Shown here piece after piece: positions 49,601 through 60,507 of a stretch of 64,000 nucleotides of DNA. The notes below the pieces were generated by a model. That model worked only from the letters and a program-made list of their open reading frames with translations, had not been told where the DNA came from and ran no database searches. A program made the translations under genes and the position numbers. Position 1 is the stretch's first letter. Each line of letters opens with the position of its first letter. Origin of the DNA: Stratiolaelaps scimitus (lineage: Eukaryota > Arthropoda > Arachnida > Mesostigmata > Laelapidae); contig JABWDB010000017.1 in NCBI GenBank assembly GCA_019614645.1, positions 1 to 64,000 on the forward strand. Direction: 5' to 3'.

Positions 49601-50150
49601 TCTCTCGATACTGCATGCGTCCACTGCATTCGTCGACTGCTCGGGGTCTTTGGCCTCTACGCGTCGTTTGGACGTTGCATCGATGTGACCCTGATGATGC
49701 GTAGTCGATGCGACGGGAGCTCCGTAGTCTCGACCTTGATATCCGTTTTTCGTCCGCATCTGCATCCGACGATTATTTGCCTTCGTTCGGCACATCGCGC
49801 CCATGCCACCGCTTAAGTGCTCGAAGGCTATTTGTATCATCGATTGTCGCTCGACCGTAGTGCCGACATACACGTACGTTATCCGTATGAAGCCTGCCAA
49901 GTGCGACGCTAACGGCCATTAATATGGACAACGCTAATTCGACTAAGGGCTACGGATGAGCCAAACAGTCCGCGCAGTGGAACCCCTCCCCCCAGCGGGA
50001 CGCGTAGGCGGACGTCGTCAAGAGAGGGAGGCGGGTCAGCGAGCAAATAGTAGGTGCAGAGGATAGGAAGGGAATCAAAAGAAAGGCAATCAACCGATCG
50101 CGAAAGGAGTCGAGCAAGATGACGCGGCATTGAGATGTCAAATGAAAATC
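46700..50150. other. No gene supported; GC-rich blocks
   Basis: GC-rich DNA at 46850-47300, 48600-49100 and 49200-50150, with CTG/GTT triplet runs (about 47348-47374 and 49370-49387) and CT repeats (about 49587-49607). Overlapping open frames on both strands reflect composition. These could be promoters or 5' UTRs, but no exon could be defined. Confidence 0.4.
47890..47950. repeat. Dispersed repeat, copy 1 (pair with 60508-60566)
   Basis: Shares about 58 aligned bases with 60508-60566, including TAAATG(A/T)TGGCTG and GAGTCAGCCC. Family unknown. Confidence 0.55.
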
Positions 50151-50704
50151 AGTGGCGTTTAGATTATACTATCTAGATGGCGGCGGAGTTCGCATTGCGC
50201 AGATTGAAGATATTGGACCGTATCCACTCAAGGAGGTATCACCTTCGGTTGACTCTTCTGCTCTTGCACACGTACATACACACATATAATATATAGCGGT
50301 GAATCGATAAACGCGGTTAGGTAAAAATAGAATATAGTGACGTCTGGTGATAGCGTTGGCGGTGACGTTGGTAGTACTCAGAGACAAAACTTGGATAAAC
50401 AGCCCGGATATCGTAGGTTCAAATGCTGCCATGGTCCTAGGGAGGCGTGGATTTCCCCTACCGATCTTAGCTCAGTGTATTCCTCTATCAGTGTACTCAC
50501 TTCTGCATTACTGCGTAGTGCTGACGCTCTCATGGGTCGTTCGTTTAAGCTGCCGAAATGATAGCGCATCACCGGTAGCTGGTAATAATGGAGTACTGAT
50601 ATTTGAAAAACTAATAATAAAAGAGCAGTTCCCTGCATGGAAGGACACGTTTTAGAATTCTCTGGAAGAATTGCCCTTTCGGCACCAGTTGCAGTAACGG
50701 CAAT

Positions 50705-50810
50705 TTAAAGTAATTGGTTTATTAACGGAACTGCAGTTCTACAAAGCTTAAGCTTTCTATATGTCACGTTGCGGCGGAATCCGGCCCTGCGGCTTTTTAG
50801 CCACAGGGAC
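50705..50810 (-). mobile_element. tRNA-derived SINE copy
   Basis: The minus strand has a degenerate head (GCCGCAGGGCCGGATTCCGC), then GTGACATATAGAAAGC, TTAAGCTTTGTAGAAC, TGCAGTTCC and TTAATAAACCAATTAC. The B box is mutated relative to the other copies. Confidence 0.65.
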
Positions 50811-50819
50811 GAAAGGATG

Positions 50820-51215
50820 GAAGGACCTTAAGAGGCGCCCACCAAATACGGAGTAAGAAAATGGGCTGGAAGGGTACCAGTATCAGTGGCAGAACGGATC
50901 ACCCTGTGTGCAGCTCCAACCAGGAAGAAAACACTAAGAAAACTAAATAGAAGATAAAGTATTGTACTCAAATGAAGATGGCTCTAAGAGTTGCTGCAAC
51001 TTATAGAACGGTGCCTATAACGGCTGTACAAACCCTGGCACGCTCGATTCCATGGAACCAAAGAATACAAGAATAGGCGATTTAAGAAGGAACGACCTTG
51101 ACCAATACGCCCTTTTTTGGCATAATATACCTCTGTATTATTTTCGGGTTGGATACCTGGGCTATCTTTGATAGCAAACCAACCCTCAGAGGATAGCCAC
51201 TATATAACCAGGTGG
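50820..51215 (+). mobile_element. R1/Jockey-like LINE fragment
   Basis: Plus-strand pieces read VSVAERITLCAAPTRKKT and, in another frame, MKMALRVAATYRTVPITAVQ. They match the ASVAESvaLYGAP...QrkmalRva.aYRTv..eA region seen at 40.3 kb. Frameshifts and stops throughout. It is flanked on the 5' side by a SINE. Confidence 0.6.
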
Positions 51216-52727
51216 TTAGAAAATACTATTGAGTTGTAATATATTAGTAATAGACATTAGAGATTCTTGTGTACACATTATTATATCATTAGCTATGTGC
51301 CAGAGCTTTTATATTCAGTAAAAAGTTGTTTCTCGATATGAGGTTCTGTTGTTAGCATCTTGTAGTTACTCATAATTATTTAGGCCGTTTTGTGTATCTC
51401 ATCCCTGTGGCGATCGATTCGATGGATATTGTCACTTCTACCGAATACCGCCAACTACTGGTGCGCACTGTGTTTTGCCAAGTACAGAAATCCTCCAGAT
51501 TGAAAGACCAGTAATGCATTCATTGCGCGTTCCACACCCCGGCTTAAGATCGTACCGTCCATTTGTTCGATTGGCCATCATTCCGCCATCAGCGATCACC
51601 GACCTGGGCATAAATGTGTTATCTATCACGGCTTCTTTGCCACATGGCGCCATGAGACTGGTCACAAGAAGGCTGATGTGGGGAAGATGCAGACAGAACT
51701 GCTTGATCGGCCATCATCTTCGGCGAAACGTCATGAGAGCCATTTCAACAGTAGCAACTAACTAGCACCTCGATCAACAGCTAGAGCAGAACATCCACAA
51801 CTTCGTCGTTCGAGCATGTCGCTTGCCATTCGAACTTACGAAAATTGCGCAGTCATTCAGGACAGATCAACGTTGACCTCTGTATCACACGATAGAATTC
51901 TTTCAAAATGAGCTTTCTTAGCAGGTCGTCTTCAGCATGCCTATGAATCTAGAATCAAGATTAATACCATTGCTGATATCAATGGACTAGTAGGAAGCGC
52001 CTCTTCTACGTTTGGTCACTCCACCGTCGGTCTGACGATTGTCATTTTCATCACGATGTTGATCCCGGCGTGCGGCCAACCTAATCGACCCAAGTTCTAC
52101 ATCAGAGAGCGTACGCCCAATAGGTCGCTAACTCGGTAATCGTTACTTGATGCTTTGTATGTCTATGGCTGAATATGGGAAATAGCCTCGCGGCCATGGT
52201 CAACCAGATTCAAATTGATCAAATTGCAAATGCGATCTAGCAACGTGAGACGGTCACGTTCTCAATGCATGGGCCAATTTGCTCATTTCACAACGCATGG
52301 GCCAAGCAATTCACTCGAATTCACTTGAATCGAAATGACGTCGTACTGTGCCCTGTCCGCAAGTGCGAATATTGAGTGAATTCCTTGGCGAAACGTTGTG
52401 CTGACACAATGAGTCGAATGTTCCAATGACGCCGAAGGTATCAGCACACGACTCCGGAAAATCCTGGCCGAATTCCTATTCGGGCTTTACTATTAAGTTG
52501 AGGATAAAAGGGAAGACGTAAAGCCCTTTATAAACAAAGCCCTTTATCAGCATTTCAGCCATTGTCGTGATCGGTCTGCGGTGGCCGTTGCATTTGCGAT
52601 GCTGCTCAATTCCTGCCTCTCGTGTCGAAGCAAAGGAGCACCAAAGGGTGAGGTAAGGGTTATCGTGTTTAGGCAAACCAGACGAGGCAACGTTTGAGGA
52701 ATCGAGTAAAGTGGCGTGCCAAGGTGG
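51216..52727. other. No gene supported
   Basis: Frames on both strands at 51438-51765 overlap and are unassigned. No other signals. Confidence 0.4.
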
Positions 52728-52854
52728 ATGAAGAAAAAATCAAGAAGCGCTAACACACTTTCAGAAAAGTTACGAAGAGACTCCCCAACGGAAGACATTG
52801 CGAATGTATCGCTGGACGTCCTAGATGTTCAGGGTGGCAGAGCCCCCCGGGCCC
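52728..52854 (+). CDS. Possible first coding exon of an unidentified gene
   Basis: An ATG at 52728 opens a frame beginning MKKKSRSANTLSEKLRRDSP and continuing TEDIANVSLDVLDVQGG up to a good donor GTGAGC after 52854 (phase 1). The amino-acid pattern is that of a charged cytoplasmic N-terminus. It lies in a GC-rich stretch. No downstream exon was identified and no family recognised. Confidence 0.28.
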
Positions 52855-52959
52855 GTGAGCGGGATATCCAGTGCCTCTGTTGCTGTCGCTGTTGTGGCTC
52901 TGGTGACTGACCGCCACGGCTGTATCTTCATGGACCACCGCACACTTTGTTCTCCTTTG

Positions 52960-53000
52960 TTGGCGGCGGCGACGGCGGCGACGGCGGCGACGGCGGCAGA
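52960..53000. repeat. GGCGGCGAC tandem repeat
   Basis: Four or so 9-bp units of GGCGGCGAC. It creates artificial poly-Arg and poly-Ala frames on the two strands. Confidence 0.85.
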
Positions 53001-53190
53001 AGGTCCAAAAGGATGACGACTCCCATTGCAGTTTTCCTCTTCCTTCGGTTCCTTTCGATAGCTGCTGTTGCCGCCGCAGCACCCGCTGCTGCGCCGAACA
53101 CTGATTAGAGTCTTGCCGTGGTTTTGCCCTTGCGGCTCAATGTGGTGGCAGGTGCATGTTATTTCGTCCTCTCCGTGGTGATGTCTTCTC

Positions 53191-53515
53191 CTAGTGTAGT
53201 CCCAGAGCCAACTTGTGGCGATGCGAAATCAAACCGCCAAAACGCAAAGCACTGGCATTATTTAAAGCACTGACCTGTATAAACAGGAAGTTATTGGCAG
53301 GCGCGAAAGTAGAAATCACAGCAACTATATCGATTACGGACACCGAAGTCGAAAAACCGAAAATAAATACGTCGTCCAGCTGTGAAATCTGCGAGAACAG
53401 GTCAACGAACGGGGCTAAAGGACCTGCAAAAGATTCATACAGCGCATTATGGTATTCTACATGGAATATACAGCTAAAGCTATACAATGATTTGGACGAG
53501 AACAAGCTTAAATGA
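53191..53515. other. Antiparallel overlapping open frames, coding strand undecided
   Basis: A minus frame (53505-53191, about 104 codons, two hydrophobic stretches) and a plus frame (53213-53515, 100 codons, Lys/Thr-rich with CEIC) overlap almost completely. Neither shows a family motif or clear splice sites. One may be an exon. Confidence 0.25.
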
Positions 53516-53799
53516 ACATTGATGTAAAGCCGTTTTGGGTAGCGACCCGATGGTGCTTTTTTATAGTGTGGTTCGACATAATTTTGTGCATTAATCTCAG
53601 CTTTCTGTGTCAGAGTCGATGTTTCAGGTAAAACTATGTTTTCGTATGTCGCATTTGTATATAGGCATCATTAACGGCATGCTAGCAAAAACAAGCCCCA
53701 AAACAACTTCTAAGGTGGAGGCTGGTGGAAGGTATTCTAGTCTTTCTCGTTTAGAACGTTTACTGATAAGCTGATATGGCAACAAGGCTGATATGGCAA

Positions 53800-54345
53800 C
53801 AAGCGGAAACATATTCAGCCGAATCACGGACAGGACGGACTCTCCACGGACTCTCGTGCGAACGCAGCACCGGTCGCCATCCGCGACACACGATGCTTAA
53901 TGACACACTCGTGAGGGCCCTCCACTCCGCCGGTGTCCCTTGCACAAGGGAGCCACAGGGCCTCGACAACTCTGACGGGCGCCGCCCTGGCGGCCTCACC
54001 CTTATCCACTTCCGAGGCCAGCACCTTGTTTGGGACGGCACGGTGGTTGACACTCTAGCACCTTCTTATGTCAACCACTGTGCAACCACCCCCAGTTACG
54101 CGGTAGCGCGTGCGGAGCGGGCTAAGCTAAGGAGTACGCCACACTTTAAGCAACCCACCTCTTTTCCCCCCTTGCTTTTGAGACCTTGGGCGGGCACGGC
54201 TTTCTCATTGCGAAGTTGTCTACAATAGGTTGATCCGCGCAACCGGGGACAAACGCGCAGGTTCTTTCCTTCTGCAGCGCCTGTCCCTCGCTGTGCAGAG
54301 GGGCAATGCCGTCGCACTCCTCGGGACATTGTCAACCTCTGCCCC
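53800..54345 (+). mobile_element. Retroelement C-terminal remnant with PD-(D/E)XK-like domain
   Basis: The plus frame reads LHGLSCERSTGRHPRH, then LNDTLVRALHSAGVPCTREP, then GLTLIHFRGQHLVWDGTVVD and TLAPSY. This block order is common at the end of RT-bearing mobile-element proteins (..GRhaRH..lND...EP.GLs..DGkRPDG.TL...WD.TvvDTLAPS). The RPDG position is RPGG here, losing the Asp. After a frameshift the end reads NRLIRATGDKRAGSFLLQRL and SLAVQRGNAVALLGTL. The element is dead. Confidence 0.68.
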
Positions 54346-54440
54346 CCCAAAATCCCTACCCCCCAAAATCCTACTAATTCCAGCTAATTCCAGCTAATTC
54401 CTGCTGGAATAAATGCTGGAATAAATGCTTATGTTAGCTG
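54345..54440 (+). repeat. 3' tail of the retroelement with short tandem repeats
   Basis: CCCCCCAAAATCC occurs twice, then AATTCCAGCT units, then two GGAATAAATGCT units, directly after the coding remnant. It looks like the 3' UTR/tail of that element. Confidence 0.5.
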
Positions 54441-54490
54441 AGAGACACACATATACAAGTAACGAACTTAATGCCGGGGGAACAGCTGAG

Positions 54491-54870
54491 GTAGCCCCAG
54501 TGTGTGCGAAACCAATGCCCCCTGAGGTAGCCCCAGTGTATGCGAAACCAATGCCCCCTGAGGGAGCCCCAGTGTATGCGAAACGAATGCCCCCTGAGGG
54601 AGCCCCAGTGTATGCGAAACGAATGCCCCCTGAGGGAGCCCCAGTGTATGCGAAACGAATGCCCCCTGAGGGAGCCCCAGTGTATGCGAAACGAATGCCC
54701 CCTGAGGGAGCCCCAGTGTATGCGAAACGAATGCCCCCTCAGGGAGCCCCAGTGTATGCGAAACCAATGCCCCCTGAGGGAGCCCCAGTGTATGCGAAAC
54801 CAATGCCCCCTGAGGGAGCCCCAGTGTATGCGAAACCAATGCCCCCCTGAGGGAGCCCCAGTGTATGTGA
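54491..54870. repeat. 36-bp minisatellite, about 10.5 units
   Basis: Units are near-identical (…AGCCCCAGTGTATGCGAAAC…ATGCCCCCTGAG). Ten full copies run from 54491 to about 54851 and a partial copy to 54870. Two central variants differ at one base (AAACCAATG or AAACGAATG). Since 36 is a multiple of three, frames on both strands stay open. The plus frame from ATG 54425 gives ten APVYAK(P/R)MPPEG repeats, stopped by an extra C in the last unit. Confidence 0.95.
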
Positions 54871-54880
54871 AGGGAGGAGT

Positions 54881-55093
54881 CACTTCGCGGACCTAAAAGA
54901 AAAACGAAGCCCAACTCCTTGAAATATTCCAATCTGAACAAGTTCTTTGAGGCAACAATTTGGTGTATCAAAGTAACATCCGTTCGTCACTTCGCGGACC
55001 TAAAAGAAAAACGAAGTCCAACTCCTTGAAATATTCCAATCTGAACAAGTTCTTTGAGGCAACAATTTGGTGTATCAAAGTAACATCCGTTCC
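54881..55093. repeat. 107-bp direct tandem duplication
   Basis: 54881-54987 is repeated almost perfectly at 54988-55093; one C/T difference is seen. It immediately follows the minisatellite and adjoins the 3' end of the Arg-rich gene. Confidence 0.95.
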
Positions 55094-55102
55094 GAGCGGT
55101 TC

Positions 55103-55789
55103 TTACACGTCCGGCAGGTACTCCCAGTAAGTCGTGCTCGTCCTGCTCAACAGGGGGTTGCTCAACAGCGGATTCGGTTGCCAACCTCTTCGCATCCTTG
55201 GAACCCTCAGACGTCGCAAGCGCTGTGTCTGGTTCGACATCCTCCTCGTGTAGAGCGGTGCTCTGTCTTCCGGCAGGTATTCGCACTCCCAGTCCGACCT
55301 GCTCAAAAGGGGGTTGGTCAACAGTGGATTTGGTTGCCAACCTCTTCGCATCCTTGGAACCCTCAGACGTCGCAAGCGCTGTGTCCGGTTCAACATCTGG
55401 CGTTCCTGCTCCGTCTGTAACCGCCCTCTCTGAAAATTTCGCCGACCACGAAACCACGATGCTTGGCTAGATCCCAAAGACGAGGCTCCTTTCCGTGCAG
55501 AGTTTTGCAGCTGTCGGAGCAGATCTCGTCGAACCTGCAGCAGCCACGTGCGTCTAATTCGATGGCGTCTTAATTCGTTGATCAGTTCAGCCTCCGTCCG
55601 CTGCAGCCTCTGGTACAGTTCTGGATCGTTTGGCACTACTCGTAGCAGTGGGTGGTTACGCAACGCCCGAGCACCGTATCCAAAGTTCGGTCTGGCGTAC
55701 CTGAATGGACGTCTAGCACCGACTGACCGAAAGGGTCTCCGATATCTGGAAAACCCCCCGCCGTACTCAGAACCAAACCTCGACATCAT
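55103..55789 (-). CDS. Arginine-rich, lysine-poor repeat protein (228 aa), unrecognised
   Basis: The first ATG of the frame is at 55789 (the frame is open further upstream but without ATG). I count 49 Arg and one Lys. Residues 1-60 are Gly/Tyr/Arg-rich (SRYRRPFRSVGARRPFRYAR). Residues 60-100 can form a charged helix (LQRTEAELINELRRHRIRR). The C-terminal half is a 52-residue tandem duplication (156-bp DNA repeat) with QRLRRLRVPRMRRGWQPNPL and (T/S)NPLLSR in both copies. No signal peptide or membrane segment. A TATATA box lies about 100 bases upstream. The composition suggests nucleic-acid or polyanion binding, such as a protamine-like or virion-core-like protein, but this is inference. Overlapping frames over the repeat are also open, so coding status rests on the TATA box, ATG and coherent repeat pattern. 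Confidence 0.5.
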   Translation of the reverse strand: MMSRFGSEYGGGFSRYRRPFRSVGARRPFRYARPNFGYGARALRNHPLLRVVPNDPELYQRLQRTEAELINELRRHRIRRTWLLQVRRDLLRQLQNSARKGASSLGSSQASWFRGRRNFQRGRLQTEQERQMLNRTQRLRRLRVPRMRRGWQPNPLLTNPLLSRSDWECEYLPEDRAPLYTRRMSNQTQRLRRLRVPRMRRGWQPNPLLSNPLLSRTSTTYWEYLPDV

Positions 55790-55892
55790 TTTGGGGATGG
55801 AGCGGGGAAGTGAGGTCGGCAGAAAATAAGCTAACTGACCGAATAGCCTCACCCTACAAAGAAGTCCACGGTAGTCTGCTCTAATTAGAAAG

Positions 55893-55899
55893 ATATATA
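55893..55899 (-). promoter_or_regulatory. TATA box candidate for the Arg-rich protein gene
   Basis: TATATA on the minus strand about 105 bases before the ATG. Start-site spacing (about 30 bases) would leave a 5' UTR of about 75 bases. AT tracts are common here, so this is only suggestive. Confidence 0.35.
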
Positions 55900-58800
55900 A
55901 TGATGGATAGCGTTTTTCGGAACCGGGGTCAGAAGTATTTATCTCTGTGGCTTTGTTTTCCTCTCGGATCTACTGTTCGCTTTAGTTGGTCGCTGGCTAT
56001 TCCGTGCGTACACAGTGTTTGGATATTGTTGCAAGGCCGGACACATTTCGGCACTTGATACTGTCTAGCAATGTGGGGTTAAGTACCGAGAAATGTCTGA
56101 TAGACGAAGAGCTGAGGGCGGGTCGAAGCGACAGATCGGAGACACCTCACAATTTCGATTTTATAAACACACAAAAAATATATAAAGAAAACAGTTGCAT
56201 TTTTTTTTAAATTCATTTATCGATTTGAAGCAGGCGAGCTTCTTCTGGAAGCCACAGGTCATATGAGTTTGCAGTGCGGAGCATGCTGATAAATGCGGCA
56301 AATATGTTCCTGAAATTAAACCTGACCATATTTTTAGAATAGAAACTATTGAATCAATAGAAGATCACCATGGGCACCTATGAGTCAGATCCCGGATACT
56401 GTCTTTCCTGGCGAACGCCGGTAAATCACTCGACTACGACCCCACTACGCATTTCTCGAGACTTCCTGGGCCCTGTTCGTTCGGACGACACCACTCATGT
56501 GCTCAGCTTTCTAAAAGATCGGAGACAACACTAATTGCCACATAGATCGCACATTTCCAAATGTATGACCGTGAAGAAAGCTGCTGTCGACCAGGTGCTC
56601 ACAGCAACGCAATCATTGTGGCCATGTTAGCGGACGACGTGTATCGCTGTCCTCAGCTGGACTGAGGTGCTTTATTGTCAATTGGGATGCTCATTGTCAG
56701 CATTGTCTGCGTTTAAACTGCATACTGTTACCTCCAGTGTGTCCTCTGCCATCATAATTTTAATTTCCACAATACATGTCTGACGTCCCAGTCATGACCG
56801 GTATTTTAGGCGGCGCTTAGATTACTCCGCGCTGCGCACATAGTGGATGTCTGTTCAGATACTTCACGAAGTGCCCCTTCACTCTGCTGTGAACATTTCC
56901 AGCTCATTCAGTATCTTCCCAACTAGGATCCGTCGGCCGTGTATGTCGGGGCCTTCTTGGTCATCACATCTACATTAGTGGAATCGGTCGTCTTAATTAC
57001 TTAAATGGGCCAACTTCCCTTAATGATCATTGGTCACGGAGTCGGTAACCGGCTGGTGTCTGGTGTCGTTATAACTATTACTACGTTATTGCGTATAACA
57101 AAATGACACCTAGCTGAGCGGATATTCGCGCCACAACGTAAATCAACACTACTGAAAGCCACTGGCTGTGTGAGTTTCCACGGAACGAGCTGTGTTATTC
57201 AGAAATTGCTTCCATTTCCACGGACATATATTAATATATTATATATATGTGTGTTATATAGACATGTATACCTGTCTCAATGTAGTCGTAGTCAATCTAT
57301 GTCCATTATGTTACCCAAAGAGGTAAGGTTTCGGCCACTGTCGTTGCACAATGGGCTCGATAAATAAACCGACCACAATCTGAACGAAGGGCTTGTACGG
57401 GCCATTGGTTACCCTTTGGCTCGAAGCCGTCTTATGCAACGTTTCTCTTTCTCAATGTGCAATGCGGTAAAGCGCCTGCGTGAGATAGGTGCAAGGGAGA
57501 AATCTGCTGGAGCGGGTTCTCTGCTTTGATACGAACGACGTGAAAATAAGTGAACGTGTAATGAACCATCGTAAATACGAGGTGAATATAACACAAAAAT
57601 AACGAGCCGAGAGTAAATTTCCTTACGAACAAATTAATTATTTGCCAAACCCCGCCCTCGACTAAGATGTAAACGTGATCATCGGCTGTAGTTCACCAGT
57701 TCAATGACACCTTGACTAATCTCTGAATAGCAAACTGCCACGAGCTGTTCAACAGGGGCTGGATTTAGGACGCTATCTACCTAGCGTTTTAGGTCAGATG
57801 ATGTAAATGACGGCTGTATACCTAGACAGATAAACATGTAAAGGATGTCCCACTTGAACAGTAATGTGAATCAACTTTACAACAGACATAATTTCGAGCA
57901 TACTCCGCGATACATGTGATAGTCCAATGAAAAGAGCTTCTCCGAGTTTGTGTCTGGGTGTCATCCAGTCTACCAATGCCCAAGTCGTGAGTATTACTAG
58001 ACTGGATCGTTAGCGTGACTGCACCGGGACATTGGGGTACCTTTCATTTTGGGGATGTTTTATGTGCTCTGTGGACATCGACGCGACAATAGTTTGTATT
58101 GTGTTTGCCCCTCGGGATACAATACATGCTGAACTAATGACTCGCCGTAGCGTTGTCTATCTGCGGGTTTCACTTGATCTTGCGAAAACGGCAAGCATTT
58201 TGTCGTTACAATATACCGCGTTCCCTTGAAAATGAACGGGATGGGGAGTGTATAATGTCTAGTCGGGCAGTAAAAAGTAAACTATAGTTTCATGTTAAGG
58301 AAAAATCTGTTAAGGTGGGGCAAATTCATTAGAAAAACAGTTGGAAGCGACTTAAACACTCAGTGGTGACTCTAACAGCGCATAGCTTGTTGTCATTTGT
58401 TATTTCACAACCACATGCTCCTTGCTGGTCTTATAAGACTTCAAACGGACAACGACCACTTTCCCTCACTGGATTGCTTCTAGGCATCGTGTGCTTGTAA
58501 AGCAACGAGCATGACTCCTTTTGTCAACATAGCAGTGAAAACATCCAGAAGTACGATAACGAGGCGATGACGAAGCAACGACCCTTTCAACATTCAACAG
58601 ACTAGAACAGGCAAAAACAGTGAATAGCCAAGAAGTGTTTGAAGATCACTGACTGGGTCATGCTCACAACTATTTACGTTAAAGAGAAGAACTCTGTGAA
58701 CAGGTTTGTTGTAAATACGTCTGACAGAGAGATATATGAGGGACGAATAGCGGCTTACGTTGAGCAAGTGCACGGTTAGGAAGGAAGTGATCACATTCGA

Positions 58801-60500
58801 TGTAGTACAGAACGGTTGCAGAAAGCCAACTGGTATCACAATAGCGACAACGCTGTAAGCTATCGAGTAACCAAACCGATCTTCGCGTTAAGGGATCAAG
58901 GAATGATCTGGGCACTTCAATTTCAATATGTCCCAGTTCCATGAAAGGTAATTCTTGGACGTCTTCTGTTATGAGCAATACGTGGAGATGGACACACACA
59001 CACACGGATAGTTTTGTTAAATCTCTGAAAGTATTGTCTCGGATAAAATGTTGGATGGTGAAGCATTCACATGCTTCGGCGAACTAGCCGATTCGTGCAC
59101 TAATTCACCTGCGCGAAACGTAAAATCTAGCATTTGAAGAACCTGCACAGATACACTAGGTTTGCACGGAAAATATCGACCGATCTATAAATATTTAAAC
59201 AAGAGATATTTCTAAACATGCGTAAGGTGTGCAACGTGCCATTAGTTTTAGTCGTTAAAAATCTAGCATGTATTAGCTAGCTTGTGAGTTTTTTTTTGGG
59301 TTTCCTCAAGTTTTCCGAACTATATTAGGCAGATTGTCAGCCCCAGTCTGAGCATACCATACGTATCTGTCAGGAGCGCGAATGCACTAAAAACGGCCGC
59401 TAAAGAATCAGATTTCCGTATTGTCATTTATTTGCTAATGAGTTATTTGAAGAATTGGAATAAAGCCTCTTCATGGCAATGAGATGGCGGATGGGGCCCT
59501 GGATTTTGCAGGAACGTGCATTCGTGTTAGATATCGAATTTCTAGTAGGCCTAGATATGGACCGCGAAATTCGAAGCGCTTTGAAGCTGATTTCAGTAGT
59601 TGGCACACTGGCCTCACTACACCGCTCGAGCGTATCGAAGTCAACTAAATCGTCAACGTTCAGATAGTACCTGTTTTAGCCTACCATGTGAACCTATACG
59701 TAGCTTGTAAAGCAAATTCTCGGTATGTCGGTCCCTGTGAAACAGCATTAAAATAGGTTTCGACAAATGGCGATGTCGTCTAAACAGGGTTTTCCAGGAA
59801 AACCCAAACGAAATGTGTTTCATGGAATTTCCCTACGAAAGCAGCAAGTACAAATTCTCAATTATACTGCCATTTATAAACCGAGATAATGCCGCCGTGA
59901 TATATGCGCTGATTGCGAAAACTATAATATGACACTTGGATTCGTTTTCACTTTTTCGTCGAAATTAAGATTTCCAAAACATTAGCTGAACTTTACAACT
60001 GCTTGCCCAGATAGTATATGTATCCAAATATCTTCATATTTGAGTTTCTGATACGAACCCAGATACGAGTGACATGAAAGCATTAACACCCAAATGTATA
60101 AGTAGCGTTCTACACAGATTCACTTGCGCTTTACGAAAACCTGTGTATTACTCAGGCGACAACCACCCATATTTGAGTCCTTAAATTATAATATATCGGG
60201 AGTACTGATCGGAATCCGAATTTGGTATCGTTTGATTATTTGATTTTTTTTATCTGATGTACAATCCCTTGTTGCCATCTAATCAGTCACGTTGATGTAT
60301 AATACATTTGTTTGAGAATATCCGTAATTTCAGTTTACAGCTTTGTGTAGAAGACTAAATGAGGTGTCATAAGCGATGGACCACTTCAACAGAAGGGGGC
60401 ACACGAATTGTCCAATGTATGAAATATATATGAGTAACATGTAGATGTGAGGGTAATAGTCCCCCAATTTGTATTTAGGGGTCCGTCTTACGAAGCAATG
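55900..60500. other. No gene supported
   Basis: About 4.6 kb without recognisable coding blocks. A tRNA-like antisense segment near 56390-56455 may be a decayed SINE head. TA-rich sequence at 57230-57260. Confidence 0.45.
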
Positions 60501-60507
60501 CTAAAAG

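Noticed and set aside
52750..53082. Minus-strand frame with an 11-Arg run
   Set aside because: Poly-Arg is produced by the GGCGGCGAC repeat read in reverse; no other coding evidence.
54434..54971. Two long minus-strand repeat frames over the minisatellite
   Set aside because: They arise only because the 36-bp unit is a multiple of three and stop-free. Starts are non-ATG or uncertain.
54987..55457. 156-codon minus frame with DVEPDTALATSEGSKDAKRL repeats
   Set aside because: It is an alternative frame of the 156-bp repeat of the Arg-rich gene. It lacks an upstream promoter-ATG arrangement and is less coherent than the frame starting at 55789, though it cannot be fully excluded.
56385..56460. 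Antisense tRNA gene
   Set aside because: A-box-like TCGTAGTCGAGTG and a weak B box are present, but arms do not pair into a cloverleaf. At most a decayed SINE head.
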